A DNA stretch of 39,516 bases from an uncultured Massilia sp. Lineage in GTDB: Bacteria > Pseudomonadota > Gammaproteobacteria > Burkholderiales > Burkholderiaceae. Position 1 is the first letter of the stretch; every line of letters starts with the position of its first letter. The translations under genes and the position numbers were made by a program. The notes under the pieces are model-generated. The model had not been told where the DNA came from, did not search any database, and worked only from the letters and a program-made list of their open reading frames with translations. Positions 1-8,748 of this stretch are shown here, piece after piece. The stretch is taken from the NCBI GenBank assembly GCA_946886065.1, contig CAMPHU010000015.1, positions 1 through 39,516 on the forward strand, in the 5' to 3' direction.

Positions 1-741
1 TGCCGCGCTTGCGGCAAGACCTTCACGGCCTTGAGCGGCACGCCGCTGTCGCGCCTGCGCCATCGCGGCAAATGGCTCGAGTACGCCGGCCAGCTGCTCG
101 GTGCGCGCAGCGTGCGCTCGGCGGCCGAGGCGGTCGAGGTGCACCGTAATACCAGTTTCCGCTGGCGTCACCGCTTCCTGGAGCTGACCAGGCATGACCG
201 TCCAGGGCGCTTGAGCGGCATTGCCGAAGCCGACGAACTGTTCCTGCTGGAGTCGCAAAAAGGCGCGCGCAAGCTGGACCGGCCGGCGCGCCGGCGTGGC
301 GGCGTGGCCGCGACCCGCGGCATTTCGCATCAGCACGTTTGTGTCCTGGTCGCCCGGGATCGCACCGGAGGCACCCATGACTTCGTCACCGGGCGCGGCG
401 CCGTCACCAAACGGCAGTTACATCGGCATTTGCTGCCCGTGCTCGATCCCGACGTGCTCCTGGTAACGGACGCGCACGCCGCCTACCGTGCCTTCGCGCG
501 CGATGCCGGTCTTTCTCACGAATGTGTGAACCTGCGCGCCGGCGAGCGGGTGCGCGGCGCCGTCCATGTCCAGAACGTGAACGCCTACCACCGCCGCTTC
601 CGGCAATGGCTGGCGCGCTTTCATGGCGTCGCCTCGCTTTACCTGCCGAACTACCTGGGCTGGCAATGGGCGCTGGACGGCGAACGTATCGCGTCCCCGG
701 AGCGCTTACTACGTGCAGCCATGGGCCTCTTCCACACGTAG
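1..741 (+). CDS. IS1595/ISXO2-like transposase, 5' end cut by window edge
   Basis: The reading frame is open from base 1, so the true start lies outside the window. The first visible residues (CRACGKTF) are half of a zinc ribbon, followed by a helix-turn-helix-like stretch (SAAEAVEVHRNTSFRWRHRF). The ISXO2-type catalytic core follows, with acidic positions in EADELF and VTDAHAAY and a third block HVQNVNAYHRRFRQW near the C-terminus. This layout is that of IS1595-family transposases, which use a DDE-type nuclease to move the element. The usual Lys after the third block appears replaced by Arg. The stop (TAG, 739-741) lies 17 bases before the end of the convergent esterase gene. Whether the element is complete cannot be judged from this window. 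Confidence 0.85.
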   Translation, partial: CRACGKTFTALSGTPLSRLRHRGKWLEYAGQLLGARSVRSAAEAVEVHRNTSFRWRHRFLELTRHDRPGRLSGIAEADELFLLESQKGARKLDRPARRRGGVAATRGISHQHVCVLVARDRTGGTHDFVTGRGAVTKRQLHRHLLPVLDPDVLLVTDAHAAYRAFARDAGLSHECVNLRAGERVRGAVHVQNVNAYHRRFRQWLARFHGVASLYLPNYLGWQWALDGERIASPERLLRAAMGLFHT

Positions 742-754
742 CGAGAACAGCGCC
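735..754. repeat. Predicted right terminal inverted repeat of the IS element
   Basis: Read outward-in on the minus strand this is GGCGCTGTTCTCGCTACGTG, overlapping the transposase stop codon. It begins with GG, as IS1595-family ends do, and sits where the element must end, because the esterase gene ends at 759. Bases 755-762 (TTTTTTAC) would be the 8-bp target duplication expected for this family and include the esterase stop codon. The left end is outside the window, so the repeat cannot be confirmed here. Confidence 0.45.
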
Positions 755-758
755 TTTT

Positions 759-1844
759 TTACCAGCCCATCTTGCGGCGAATGAAGCCGGTCAGCAGTTT
801 GGCATTGGCTTCATGGTGCTGGACGCGCGGGTGTGCGCCATAGCCGGTGAACGGGAAGAACAAGGTGTCGATCCGCTTGTCGCCGTCGGCCTGCATGCCA
901 CGCACGGCGGCGCTGACATAGCCCGGCCAGGGCGAACCGGCTTTCGTTGCTTCCATGCTGCCGAGCGCGCAGACGATGTAGGCCTTCGGATAGAGCTGGC
1001 GGATGCGCTGCACGAAGGCCCTGTAGGCCGCGACGCGTTGGACATCGTCGGGTTCCGGCTGCAGCTTGTGGTCACGGCCGATCAGCCAGCTGTCGTTCTG
1101 CATCAGGTTGATGACGACGACATCCGGCGTCCACTTGCCGAAGTCCCACTTGCTGTCGTTGTCGCCGACCGCGTTCACCTGGTCGTAGAAGTCCGGCATG
1201 GTAAATGGGAACCAGCTGATCATGACGCCGATGCCGCTCTGCGAAATGAAGTGGCCCTCGGCGCCGAGTTGGCGCGCCGTGATCGCGGCGTAGGAACGGA
1301 AGCTGTTCTTGTCCTTGCCCAGGTGGTCGACGCTGTCATCGGGGGATTCGTTTCCCATGCCGCTCGTGATCGAGTCGCCGTAGAACTCGATCCGGCGCGC
1401 GGGCCGGGGCGGCGGCGCGAGCAGGCCGGCCTTGTCGTCCAGCTCCAGGCCCTGGAACACGGAAGCCCCCTCTTCGCCCTCGGTGCGCTTGGTGATCAGG
1501 AAGCGATGGGCGCCAGGTTTCAGGCCGTTGGCGATCACATAGGTCTTGCCGCCCTTGTCCGCCTGCAGGATATAGGGACGGGTCAGGTCTCCGTCGAGGA
1601 ACACGTTGTAGAAGTTCTTGCCGCGCTCGTCGGCCAGCTTGACGGCGAAGGAAGTGCCGGTGAACTGCCCGGCGATCGCCGTGTTCGGGAAGGACAGCAC
1701 TGGCGCCTTGGGATCGGAAAAATCGATGCGGCCGGTGTACTGGAGCTGCGGATGGTCGGCCGCGATCGTGGACGCCGCAGAGACCGGCGCGGCGGCGAAC
1801 AGGCCGGCCAGCGCCAGGACCAAGGTGGTGAATGGTGGTTTCAT
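759..1844 (-). CDS. Secreted CE2-type SGNH/GDSL acetyl esterase
   Basis: This 361-residue protein starts with a signal peptide (cleavage near Ala23/24). An N-terminal beta-sandwich region (about 30-145) comes next, then an SGNH hydrolase domain. The nucleophile motif is GDSITSG with Ser158, an LMQND block is at 247-251, and the C-terminal His is His338 in AHPRVQHHEANAKL. A jelly-roll domain in front of SGNH is the architecture of carbohydrate esterase family 2, which removes acetyl groups from plant polysaccharides. As the last gene of a xyloglucan-type operon, it probably deacetylates xyloglucan fragments in the periplasm or outside the cell. A strong terminator ends only 11 bases before its ATG and there is no clear Shine-Dalgarno, so its expression route is unclear. 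The substrate is inferred. Confidence 0.85.
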   Translation of the reverse strand: MKPPFTTLVLALAGLFAAAPVSAASTIAADHPQLQYTGRIDFSDPKAPVLSFPNTAIAGQFTGTSFAVKLADERGKNFYNVFLDGDLTRPYILQADKGGKTYVIANGLKPGAHRFLITKRTEGEEGASVFQGLELDDKAGLLAPPPRPARRIEFYGDSITSGMGNESPDDSVDHLGKDKNSFRSYAAITARQLGAEGHFISQSGIGVMISWFPFTMPDFYDQVNAVGDNDSKWDFGKWTPDVVVINLMQNDSWLIGRDHKLQPEPDDVQRVAAYRAFVQRIRQLYPKAYIVCALGSMEATKAGSPWPGYVSAAVRGMQADGDKRIDTLFFPFTGYGAHPRVQHHEANAKLLTGFIRRKMGW

Positions 1845-1855
1845 GGGAAGGGACG

Positions 1856-1885
1856 AAAAAAGCCGGGCGCCGCGAGGCGCCCGGC
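1856..1885 (-). terminator. Rho-independent terminator between GH31 and esterase genes
   Basis: A perfect 10-bp stem (GCCGGGCGCC at 1862-1871 pairs with 1876-1885) with a 4-base loop is followed on the minus strand by six U. It lies 10 bases after the GH31 stop and 11 bases before the esterase ATG, so it should end most operon transcripts before the esterase gene. Confidence 0.85.
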
Positions 1886-1894
1886 AAAGGAGAG

Positions 1895-4765
1895 TCAGAG
1901 CTTGATGGTGACCGGCTTGCCGTCGTAGGCCACCGCCTTGTCGGCGGCATCCATGTCGGCTGCGGTGGACACGCCCGGACGGATCACGCGCACCTTGAAC
2001 TCGCGCTTGAGCGGCATGCCCTTGTACTGGCCGCTGCGTTCGCCGATCGTCACCAGGCCCGCCTTGTCGTCGTAGCTGATCGGGATGCGGCTGGCCTCGC
2101 CGCGGGTGTAGGCATTGCTGACGCCGTCATCCTCGTACAGGGTCGCCGAGCCGTTGGCGCCGGCGTAGACGTGGACCACGATCGGGGCGTCCGGTTTCTC
2201 GTCCACGTACTGGGTGACAGGGCCGGTGGTCACGACCGAGCCGGCCTTGACGAACAAGGGCATCTGGTCGCGCGGCGCGGCCACCCTGACGGTGGCGCCG
2301 CCCTGGTGGCGCTGGCCCGTGTAGAAATCGTACCATTCGGCGCCCGCCGGCAGGTAGACCTGGCGCTCGCGGGCCTTGTAGACGGTCACCGGCGCCACCA
2401 GGAAGGACGGGCCGAACATGTACTGGTCCTTGATGTTCCTGGCCTTCTCGTCGTGCGGGAAATCCATCACCAGGCCGCGCATCATGGTGCCCGAGTGGTA
2501 GTGGGTGTCGGCCGCCATGGTGTAAATATAGGGCATGAGGCGGTAGCGCAGCTTCAGGAACCAGACCATGTTGTCGCGCATGGCGTCGTCGCCGGCCGCG
2601 ATGTTGTAGATCTCGCGCTTGACCACCTCGCCGTGCGAGCGGAACAGCGGCGAGAAGGCGCCGAACTGGAACCAGCGATGGTTCAGCTCGCGCCACTCTT
2701 CCATGTCTTCCGGATTCGCCCTGGCGGCGCTGGTCGTGCGGTTTTCCTGGGCCGAACCGACGTCGCCGGTCTGGAACCGGGTCTCCTGGGCATAGCCGCC
2801 AATGTCGTGGGTCCAGTTCGGAACGCCCGACATCGACATGTTCACGCCGGAGGCGATCTGGTCGTACAGGTTGTTCCAGCGGCCCACGGTGTCGCCGCTC
2901 CACACCGCCACGGAATTGCGCTGGATGCCGGCAAAGCCCGAACGCGACAGGATGAACTGGCGGGTGTCCGGCTGGTCGCGGCGCAGGTTGTCGACCATGC
3001 CGCCCGAGTGCACCAGGCTGTAGGGATTGAAGGTCACTTCGCCGGCCCCGTAGACGGTCGGTCCGATCAGCTCCTTGAAGTCTTCCAGGCGCGAGTTCGA
3101 CAGCACGTCGGGCTCGGTATTGTCCATCCACCAGGCGTCGATGCCCAGGTCCACCAGCTTGCTCTTCATCTGGCGGTAGTAGATGTCGCGCGCTTCCTGG
3201 GTGTAGGGATCGTAGTGGCTGTTCAGGTAGCCGGGGCCGACCCAGTCCTTGGCGCCGTTCTCGACGTTCCTGGTCCACATATGGCCCTTGGACGCCAGTT
3301 CCTTGTAGTTGTCGGTATTGGCGTAGAACTTGCCCCAGATGGAGAACATGATCCGCGCGTTCTGCTTGTGCACGGTGTCGATCATGCCTTTCGGGTCCGG
3401 GAAGCGGGCCTTGTCAAAGTCGTGCGAGCCCCAGCCGTTCTCCGGCCAGTAGAACCAGTCCTGGACGATGTTATCCAGCGGCCAGCCGCGCTTGCGGTAT
3501 TCGCTGACGGTGTCGAGGAGCTGCTGCTGGGTCTCGTAGCGCTGGCGCGACTGCCAGAAGCCGTAGGACCACTTGGGCATCATCGGCTGCTGGCCGGTCA
3601 GGTGGCGGTAGCCTGCGATCACCTTGTCCATGTTCTCGGCGCTGATGACGTAGTAGTTGATCGCCTCGGCAATCTCGGACGACATGGTCAGCGAATGGCG
3701 CTCGGCCTGCGGCAACGGGTTATTGTGGGTGATCGCGATCATGCCGCCCGACGGCTTCCAGTCGACCTTGATCTTGACCGGCTTGTTCTTCGCGAACTTC
3801 ACTTCGAAGTTGTGGTACCACGGATTCCAGCCCTGGCGCCATACGTCCATCACCTGCTTGCCGTCCACCGTCAGGGTGGCGTAGTCCGACGAGTACAGCT
3901 GCATCTTGTGAACGCCGGGCTTGTCGCTGCTCATGCTGCCTTCCCAGACCACGCGCACGTTCTTCAGGTCCTTGATCGGCGGGAGTTCCTTCGGCCAATG
4001 CTCGTCCAGGTCCTTCAGGTACTGGTAGGCGATGTCCTTTTCCTGGCGCGTCAGTGCCAGCTTGCCGTCGATGTAGTAGCGGGCCGTCAGGCCGCCCGGC
4101 TTGCCGTCCACGCCGGCCAGCTTGAGGTCGCGCGACATCCACGCATAGGGCGTCGGGTCGCCGAAGCGCGAGATCGCATTGTTATCCCACAGCAGGCCGT
4201 AGTTCTTGTCCGAGACGACGAAAGGCACCGAGGCGATCATGTTGTGCTGGGCCAGCAGCACGTCTTCGCCGTTGTAGTTCATCTGGTTGTTCTGGTGCTG
4301 GCCCAGGCCGTAGAAGGCGTCGCGGGTGCCGTGGTTGAAGCCCTGCTTGATCGCCACGAAGGGCTTGCCGCCCACGGTAACCGGCTGCATGGCTTCCGAC
4401 GCCTGGTTCAGGAAGCGCTTGCCGGCGGCGTCGAAGAACTGTACCTGGCCATCCTTCAGCGAGACGGTGGCCGAGATCTGCCCAGCCTTCAGCTGGACCG
4501 CCTGCTCGCCCAGCTTGTTGACGGTGAAGCTGCAGCTGCAGGGCTTGGCCACGGTCATCAGGGAAGGCGTCAAGGCCTTGCCCGGCTGGTCGAGCTTCAC
4601 CACCTGGATGATGTTGTCGCTCATGAGATTGAGGCGCACCAGCCTGGCGCTGCCGCTGTCCGGCTGCACCTCGATCCCGGTGCCGGTCTGCTGGAAACTG
4701 CCCGCCAGGGCCTGGTTGCCTGCGGCGAGGAAGAGCACTGCTGCCGCTACCTGGGTCATACGCAT
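1895..4765 (-). CDS. GH31 alpha-xylosidase with PA14 insert (CjXyl31A-like)
   Basis: A 956-residue exo-acting glycosidase predicted to remove alpha-1,6-xylose from xyloglucan oligosaccharides. The start at 4765 (MRMTQ) is chosen because AGGAG lies just upstream and it gives a clean signal peptide; an in-frame ATG at 4801 would overlap the upstream stop. The N-terminal GH31 domain is interrupted by a PA14-like module (about 255-350). The catalytic barrel follows, with WWMDNTEPD (nucleophile Asp548) and WSGDTVGRW (acid/base candidate Asp625). A GH31 enzyme with an N-terminal PA14 insert is the architecture of Cellvibrio japonicus Xyl31A, a xyloglucan-specific alpha-xylosidase. Unlike that lipoprotein no lipobox is seen (signal ends ALAGS), so it is probably soluble in the periplasm. 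The gap to the GH35 gene is 25 bases. Confidence 0.93.
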   Translation of the reverse strand: MRMTQVAAAVLFLAAGNQALAGSFQQTGTGIEVQPDSGSARLVRLNLMSDNIIQVVKLDQPGKALTPSLMTVAKPCSCSFTVNKLGEQAVQLKAGQISATVSLKDGQVQFFDAAGKRFLNQASEAMQPVTVGGKPFVAIKQGFNHGTRDAFYGLGQHQNNQMNYNGEDVLLAQHNMIASVPFVVSDKNYGLLWDNNAISRFGDPTPYAWMSRDLKLAGVDGKPGGLTARYYIDGKLALTRQEKDIAYQYLKDLDEHWPKELPPIKDLKNVRVVWEGSMSSDKPGVHKMQLYSSDYATLTVDGKQVMDVWRQGWNPWYHNFEVKFAKNKPVKIKVDWKPSGGMIAITHNNPLPQAERHSLTMSSEIAEAINYYVISAENMDKVIAGYRHLTGQQPMMPKWSYGFWQSRQRYETQQQLLDTVSEYRKRGWPLDNIVQDWFYWPENGWGSHDFDKARFPDPKGMIDTVHKQNARIMFSIWGKFYANTDNYKELASKGHMWTRNVENGAKDWVGPGYLNSHYDPYTQEARDIYYRQMKSKLVDLGIDAWWMDNTEPDVLSNSRLEDFKELIGPTVYGAGEVTFNPYSLVHSGGMVDNLRRDQPDTRQFILSRSGFAGIQRNSVAVWSGDTVGRWNNLYDQIASGVNMSMSGVPNWTHDIGGYAQETRFQTGDVGSAQENRTTSAARANPEDMEEWRELNHRWFQFGAFSPLFRSHGEVVKREIYNIAAGDDAMRDNMVWFLKLRYRLMPYIYTMAADTHYHSGTMMRGLVMDFPHDEKARNIKDQYMFGPSFLVAPVTVYKARERQVYLPAGAEWYDFYTGQRHQGGATVRVAAPRDQMPLFVKAGSVVTTGPVTQYVDEKPDAPIVVHVYAGANGSATLYEDDGVSNAYTRGEASRIPISYDDKAGLVTIGERSGQYKGMPLKREFKVRVIRPGVSTAADMDAADKAVAYDGKPVTIKL

Positions 4766-4790
4766 TGTCGATCTCCTGTTTTCACTTGAC

Positions 4791-6461
4791 TTATTGTTCA
4801 TAGGTGCCGAGCCTCACCTTGAGGACGGTCGGCTGGGCCGGCAGGTTCAGTCCGTAGTCGGTCTGGTCGCCGTTCCAGTTGCGCTCCATGACCCATTTGC
4901 CGCCGGCGTCGAAGCGCCCTTCTTCCACCCGTGCGTACATCGACGGCTTGCCCTGGTTCGCTCCCGCGCCCGAGATCTTCACGCGCACCTGCTGGCCGAC
5001 CAGGATGAATTCGTTGTCGCCGACCTGGGCGATGGCGACGCCACCGTTCGGGGTATCGGTGCCGGACTGGTACTCGTTCTTGTCCTTCAGGTACTGGCGC
5101 TCGCCGAACTGGAACTCGCGGAAGGAGACTGTCGCCTTCCAGCCCTTCATCTCGACCGTCTGCGCGGCGCGGTCGTCCCCTTCCGCCACGCCATGGGTGC
5201 GGCCTTCGAGCGCCCATTGCGCCCACTGGCGCTGCATCGGCGCGAACACCCCGTACACCTTGGCGAAAGGTTCGACCATGCGGCGGTCGGTGAACTTGGA
5301 ACCGAGCGGGTAGTTGCTGTAGTCGGCGTAGTCGATGCCGAAAGGCGCGATGCCGATCGCCCCCATGCCCAGTGCCTGGTAGACATAGCGCGCGTAGCCG
5401 GCGGCGTTGCCCATCTCCGGCACCATGAGCGGATTGTCCGGACGCTGGAACTGACTGAGGATGGCCGTGACCTTGTTCGACTCCGGCATGTAGATGTCCG
5501 GGCCGGCGAAATCGATGTGGGGCGCCGCCGCCTTGTAAATATCCAGCACGTCGTAGGTCGGGCCGCCGCTGGCGAAATTCGCCTTCCAGGGTTCCGCCGG
5601 TTGCGGGAAGGGATCGCGCAGCGCGTTGTTGACGAACATCGGCAGATCGTACACGGCGCGGCCGGCCCTGGCGATCTCCTCGATGTAGGAGGCGATCGCC
5701 CACGAGTGAAAGTACTGGTCGGCGTAGTCGCCGTACACCTCGCGCCACGTGCCTGTCGCGGCGCCCGCCACCGGCGCCTTCTGGCGCGCGAGCACCGCCG
5801 CCGGCACCGGCTGCCCGAAGGCCACCTGCGCCCTGGCGCCGTAGTCGCGCGCCACGCCGTAGGTGCCGACCTCGTTCTCCACCTGGACCATCAGCACGGT
5901 GCGCTGCCTGGCGTCGATGCGCTTGATGTGTTCCATCAGGGCGACGAAGGCCTTGCGGTCCGCTGCCAGGGTCGCCTCGCCGAAGGGCGAATGCGAATAG
6001 CTGGTCTTGCCGTCCTTGTCGATCATGCGCGGGAAGCGCTTGTTGTCGAACTTGACCCACTCCGGCAGATAGCCCGGCCCGGTATTCTTCCAGGTGCCGA
6101 ACCAGACGATCACGACCCGCATCTTGTTCTCGCGCGCCTGCCTGACCAGGGTGTCGACGAAGCTGAAGTCGAACTTGCCCTCCTGCGGCTCGATCTGCTC
6201 CCAGGCGATCGGCATCTCCACCGTATTGGCGCGCGCATCCTTGAGCGCCGCCCAGACCTTGGGCAGCGCGGCCGGGTAATTGCTGGAGTTATGGGCCTGG
6301 CCCGCCAGCATCAGGAAGGGCTGGCCATCGACCAGCAGCGCGTGGCGGCCGTCCTTGGCCACGATGCGCGGCAGCTCGCCCGGCGCCGCCAGGGCCAGGC
6401 CGCTGGCCGCAAGCGCGAGGCACAGCGGCGCCAGGCGGCGGGAAATCCTGTTCAGGTACAT
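4791..6461 (-). CDS. GH35 beta-galactosidase (Bgl35A-like)
   Basis: A 556-residue protein with a signal peptide (cleavage near ALA-A, about residue 25) and a GH35 barrel. The acid/base motif is [10 protein letters not shown] (Glu197) and the nucleophile motif is VPEMGN (Glu349). The short, barrel-plus-C-terminal-sandwich form resembles C. japonicus Bgl35A rather than the larger eukaryotic GH35 enzymes. In a xyloglucan operon its role would be to remove beta-1,2-galactose from xylose side chains, exposing them to the GH31 enzyme encoded next. AAGGAG precedes the ATG. It lies 21 bases downstream of the GH95 gene. Activity on other beta-galactosides cannot be excluded. Confidence 0.93.
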   Translation of the reverse strand: MYLNRISRRLAPLCLALAASGLALAAPGELPRIVAKDGRHALLVDGQPFLMLAGQAHNSSNYPAALPKVWAALKDARANTVEMPIAWEQIEPQEGKFDFSFVDTLVRQARENKMRVVIVWFGTWKNTGPGYLPEWVKFDNKRFPRMIDKDGKTSYSHSPFGEATLAADRKAFVALMEHIKRIDARQRTVLMVQVENEVGTYGVARDYGARAQVAFGQPVPAAVLARQKAPVAGAATGTWREVYGDYADQYFHSWAIASYIEEIARAGRAVYDLPMFVNNALRDPFPQPAEPWKANFASGGPTYDVLDIYKAAAPHIDFAGPDIYMPESNKVTAILSQFQRPDNPLMVPEMGNAAGYARYVYQALGMGAIGIAPFGIDYADYSNYPLGSKFTDRRMVEPFAKVYGVFAPMQRQWAQWALEGRTHGVAEGDDRAAQTVEMKGWKATVSFREFQFGERQYLKDKNEYQSGTDTPNGGVAIAQVGDNEFILVGQQVRVKISGAGANQGKPSMYARVEEGRFDAGGKWVMERNWNGDQTDYGLNLPAQPTVLKVRLGTYEQ

Positions 6462-6482
6462 GCAATCGTCTCCTTGTAATGG

Positions 6483-8747
6483 TTATGGTGCGGCGCCGAA
6501 CTGTGCTGCGCCCAAGGTCGCCGTCTGCCCGGGCTGCAGGCTGAGCTCGACCGTCCTGGCGCCAAGACGCAGCGTCACGGGCCCGGAACCGGCGAGCGAG
6601 CGCAGGCTTGCGCTGAGCAGCCGTCCTTCCGTCCAGGCCATGTCGACCTCGTAGCCACCGCGGGCGCGCAGTCCCCGGACCGAACCGTCCGGCCAGGCCT
6701 CGGGCAGCGCTGGCAGCAGGTGGATCTCGCCCGCCTGGGACTGCAGCAGCATTTCCGCGATCGCAGCGGTGGCGCCGAAGTTGCCGTCGATCTGGAACGG
6801 CGGGTGCGCATCGAGCATGTTGGCGTAGGTGCCGCCGGCGTTGTTGTGTTCCGATCCGGTGCCGGCCTGCTCCGATGCCCGCGCACCCGGCGTGGACAGC
6901 AGGCCGCGCAACATGCGGTAGGCGCGGTCGCCGTCGAGCAGGCGCGCCCAGAACGCCATCTTCCAGGCCATCGACCAGCCGGTGCCGGCGTCGCCGCGCG
7001 CTTCCAGCGTGCGGCGCGCCGCTTTCGCCAGCTCGGGAGTGCGGACGGGACTGATCTGGCGGCCGGGATAGAGCGCGAACAGGTGCGACACGTGGCGGTG
7101 GGTGTCGTGCGGCGTGTCCAGTACCGGATCCTTCTTCTCTTCCAGCCATTCGAGCAGCTGGCCCCAGCTGCCGACCTTCGGCCCGGCCAGCCGGTCGCGC
7201 ATGGCGGCCAGGCGGGTGCGCAGCGCGGGGTCCACGCCCAGGATGCCGGCGGCTTCCACAGTGTTGTTGAACAGGTCCCAGACGATCTGCTGGTCGTAGG
7301 CGACGCCGTCCTCGACGGGACCGTGCTCCGGCGACCAGCCCTGGGGCGCCACCAGGCGGCCGTCGGGCAGCTCCTTCAGATAGTCCTGCCAGAAGGCGCT
7401 GGCCTCCTTCATCATGGGGTAGGCCACTTCGCGCAGGAAGCGCTTGTCCTGGGTGAAGGCATAGTGCTCCCAGAAGTGCTGGGCATACCAGGCGTTGCCC
7501 GTCTTGTTCCACAGGTAGCCCATCGCGCCGAAGGGATTCGATTCGGTGCGCAGGGTCCAGCCGCGCACCTTGAACTCCTGCGCCGTGGCGCGCCGCCACA
7601 CCGGGGCTACGCCCGTGACGAAGCCGAAGAAGGGCTCGGCCAGTTCGCTCAGGTTGGCCACCTCGGCGGGCCAGTAGTTCATCTGGATGTTGATGTTGGT
7701 GTGGTAGTCCGCATTCCAGGGCGGCGTCAGGCTGTTGTTCCACAGGCCCTGCAGGTTGGCCGGCAGCGAACCGCGCGAGCTCGAGGCCAGCAGGTAGCGG
7801 CCGTACTGGAAATACTGGGCCTCCAGCTCGGGATCGCCACCCTGCTGCGTGTAGGCCAGGATGCGCGCGTCGGTCGGCAGCGCGCGCCGCGCCGCGGGGG
7901 TGTCGCCCAGGTCGATGTTCACCCGGCCGGCCAGGCTGCGGAAATCGCGCACATGCTCCGCCTTCAGTTGCGCGACCGGGCGGGCTGCGGCGCCGCTCAC
8001 CTGTTGCGTCACCCTGGCCAGGGGATCGCCGCCATTGAAGCCGCGCGCGGCATCCAGCACATAGCTGGTGCCCGCGCCCAGCACCAGGGTCACGGCATCG
8101 CAGTCGGTGAAGCGGATGCGCTGGCCATCGACGGCGAGCTTCCCGCCTTCGTTGACGACCTGGACCTGGCTCGCGTAGCGCATCCTGTTCGCGCCCTGCG
8201 CCGCGCCGGCCAGGCTGCCGGACGCGTAAACACGGCCGTCCGATACGGACAGCCTGGCGCCGTGGCGGTCGGTCAGCTCGACCACGCCGCTGTACTGGCC
8301 CTTGCGGTCGGCGCTCAGGCGCAGCACGATCACTTGCGCCGGGTAGCTGGTCCAGGCCTCGCGCTGGAAGCGCACGCCCTCGTGCTCGTAGCTGACGGTA
8401 TGCACGCCGCGCTCCAGGTCGAGCGAGCGCTGGTAACCGCGCGTCCCTTTCGCATGCCCCGGCAGGTGGACGTACAGGTCGCCGAAGGGCTGGAAAGCGC
8501 CCATGGTCTTGTCGTCCCCGGTCCAGAGCGTGATGTCGTTGAACTGGAGGTGTTCGCGGCCGGGCTGGCCGAAGACCATCGCGCCGATGCGGCCGTTGCC
8601 GATCGGGAGCGCTTCACGCTCCCAGCCCTGGTCGTTGTCCTGCGCCGGCCGGTCGTAGCGCAGCACCATCCCGGGCGCCGCCCAGGCGGCCGGGCCGCTC
8701 GCCAGGGCGGCTGCCAGCAATGCGGTCTTCAGAATCGCCATGCGCAT
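6483..8747 (-). CDS. GH95 alpha-L-fucosidase
   Basis: A 754-residue secreted enzyme (signal peptide to about Ala23). The N-terminal beta domain includes [14 protein letters not shown]. The helical barrel has the family motifs [12 protein letters not shown] (catalytic Asn351 and Asn353), SPEHGP (general acid Glu474) and FQIDGNFG (Asp654). GH95 enzymes invert alpha-1,2-fucosyl linkages; here the expected substrate is the terminal fucose on galactosylated xyloglucan side chains, which must be removed before the GH35 enzyme can act. Some GH95 members are instead alpha-galactosidases, so specificity is inferred from context. The ATG at 8747 is one base from the GH74 stop, with GGAG upstream inside the GH74 gene, indicating translational coupling. 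Confidence 0.92.
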   Translation of the reverse strand: MRMAILKTALLAAALASGPAAWAAPGMVLRYDRPAQDNDQGWEREALPIGNGRIGAMVFGQPGREHLQFNDITLWTGDDKTMGAFQPFGDLYVHLPGHAKGTRGYQRSLDLERGVHTVSYEHEGVRFQREAWTSYPAQVIVLRLSADRKGQYSGVVELTDRHGARLSVSDGRVYASGSLAGAAQGANRMRYASQVQVVNEGGKLAVDGQRIRFTDCDAVTLVLGAGTSYVLDAARGFNGGDPLARVTQQVSGAAARPVAQLKAEHVRDFRSLAGRVNIDLGDTPAARRALPTDARILAYTQQGGDPELEAQYFQYGRYLLASSSRGSLPANLQGLWNNSLTPPWNADYHTNINIQMNYWPAEVANLSELAEPFFGFVTGVAPVWRRATAQEFKVRGWTLRTESNPFGAMGYLWNKTGNAWYAQHFWEHYAFTQDKRFLREVAYPMMKEASAFWQDYLKELPDGRLVAPQGWSPEHGPVEDGVAYDQQIVWDLFNNTVEAAGILGVDPALRTRLAAMRDRLAGPKVGSWGQLLEWLEEKKDPVLDTPHDTHRHVSHLFALYPGRQISPVRTPELAKAARRTLEARGDAGTGWSMAWKMAFWARLLDGDRAYRMLRGLLSTPGARASEQAGTGSEHNNAGGTYANMLDAHPPFQIDGNFGATAAIAEMLLQSQAGEIHLLPALPEAWPDGSVRGLRARGGYEVDMAWTEGRLLSASLRSLAGSGPVTLRLGARTVELSLQPGQTATLGAAQFGAAP

Positions 8748-8748
8748 C

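Noticed and set aside
1832..4789. 985-codon open frame on the plus strand opposite the GH31 gene
   Set aside because: It mirrors the GH31 gene in a high-GC antisense frame. Its translation is Val/Ala/His/Arg-rich with no domain, while the minus strand has full catalytic motifs, signal peptide and ribosome site. Similar antisense frames at 4326-6479, 6720-8837, 8740-11085, 10941-13103 and 16446-18701 were rejected for the same reason.
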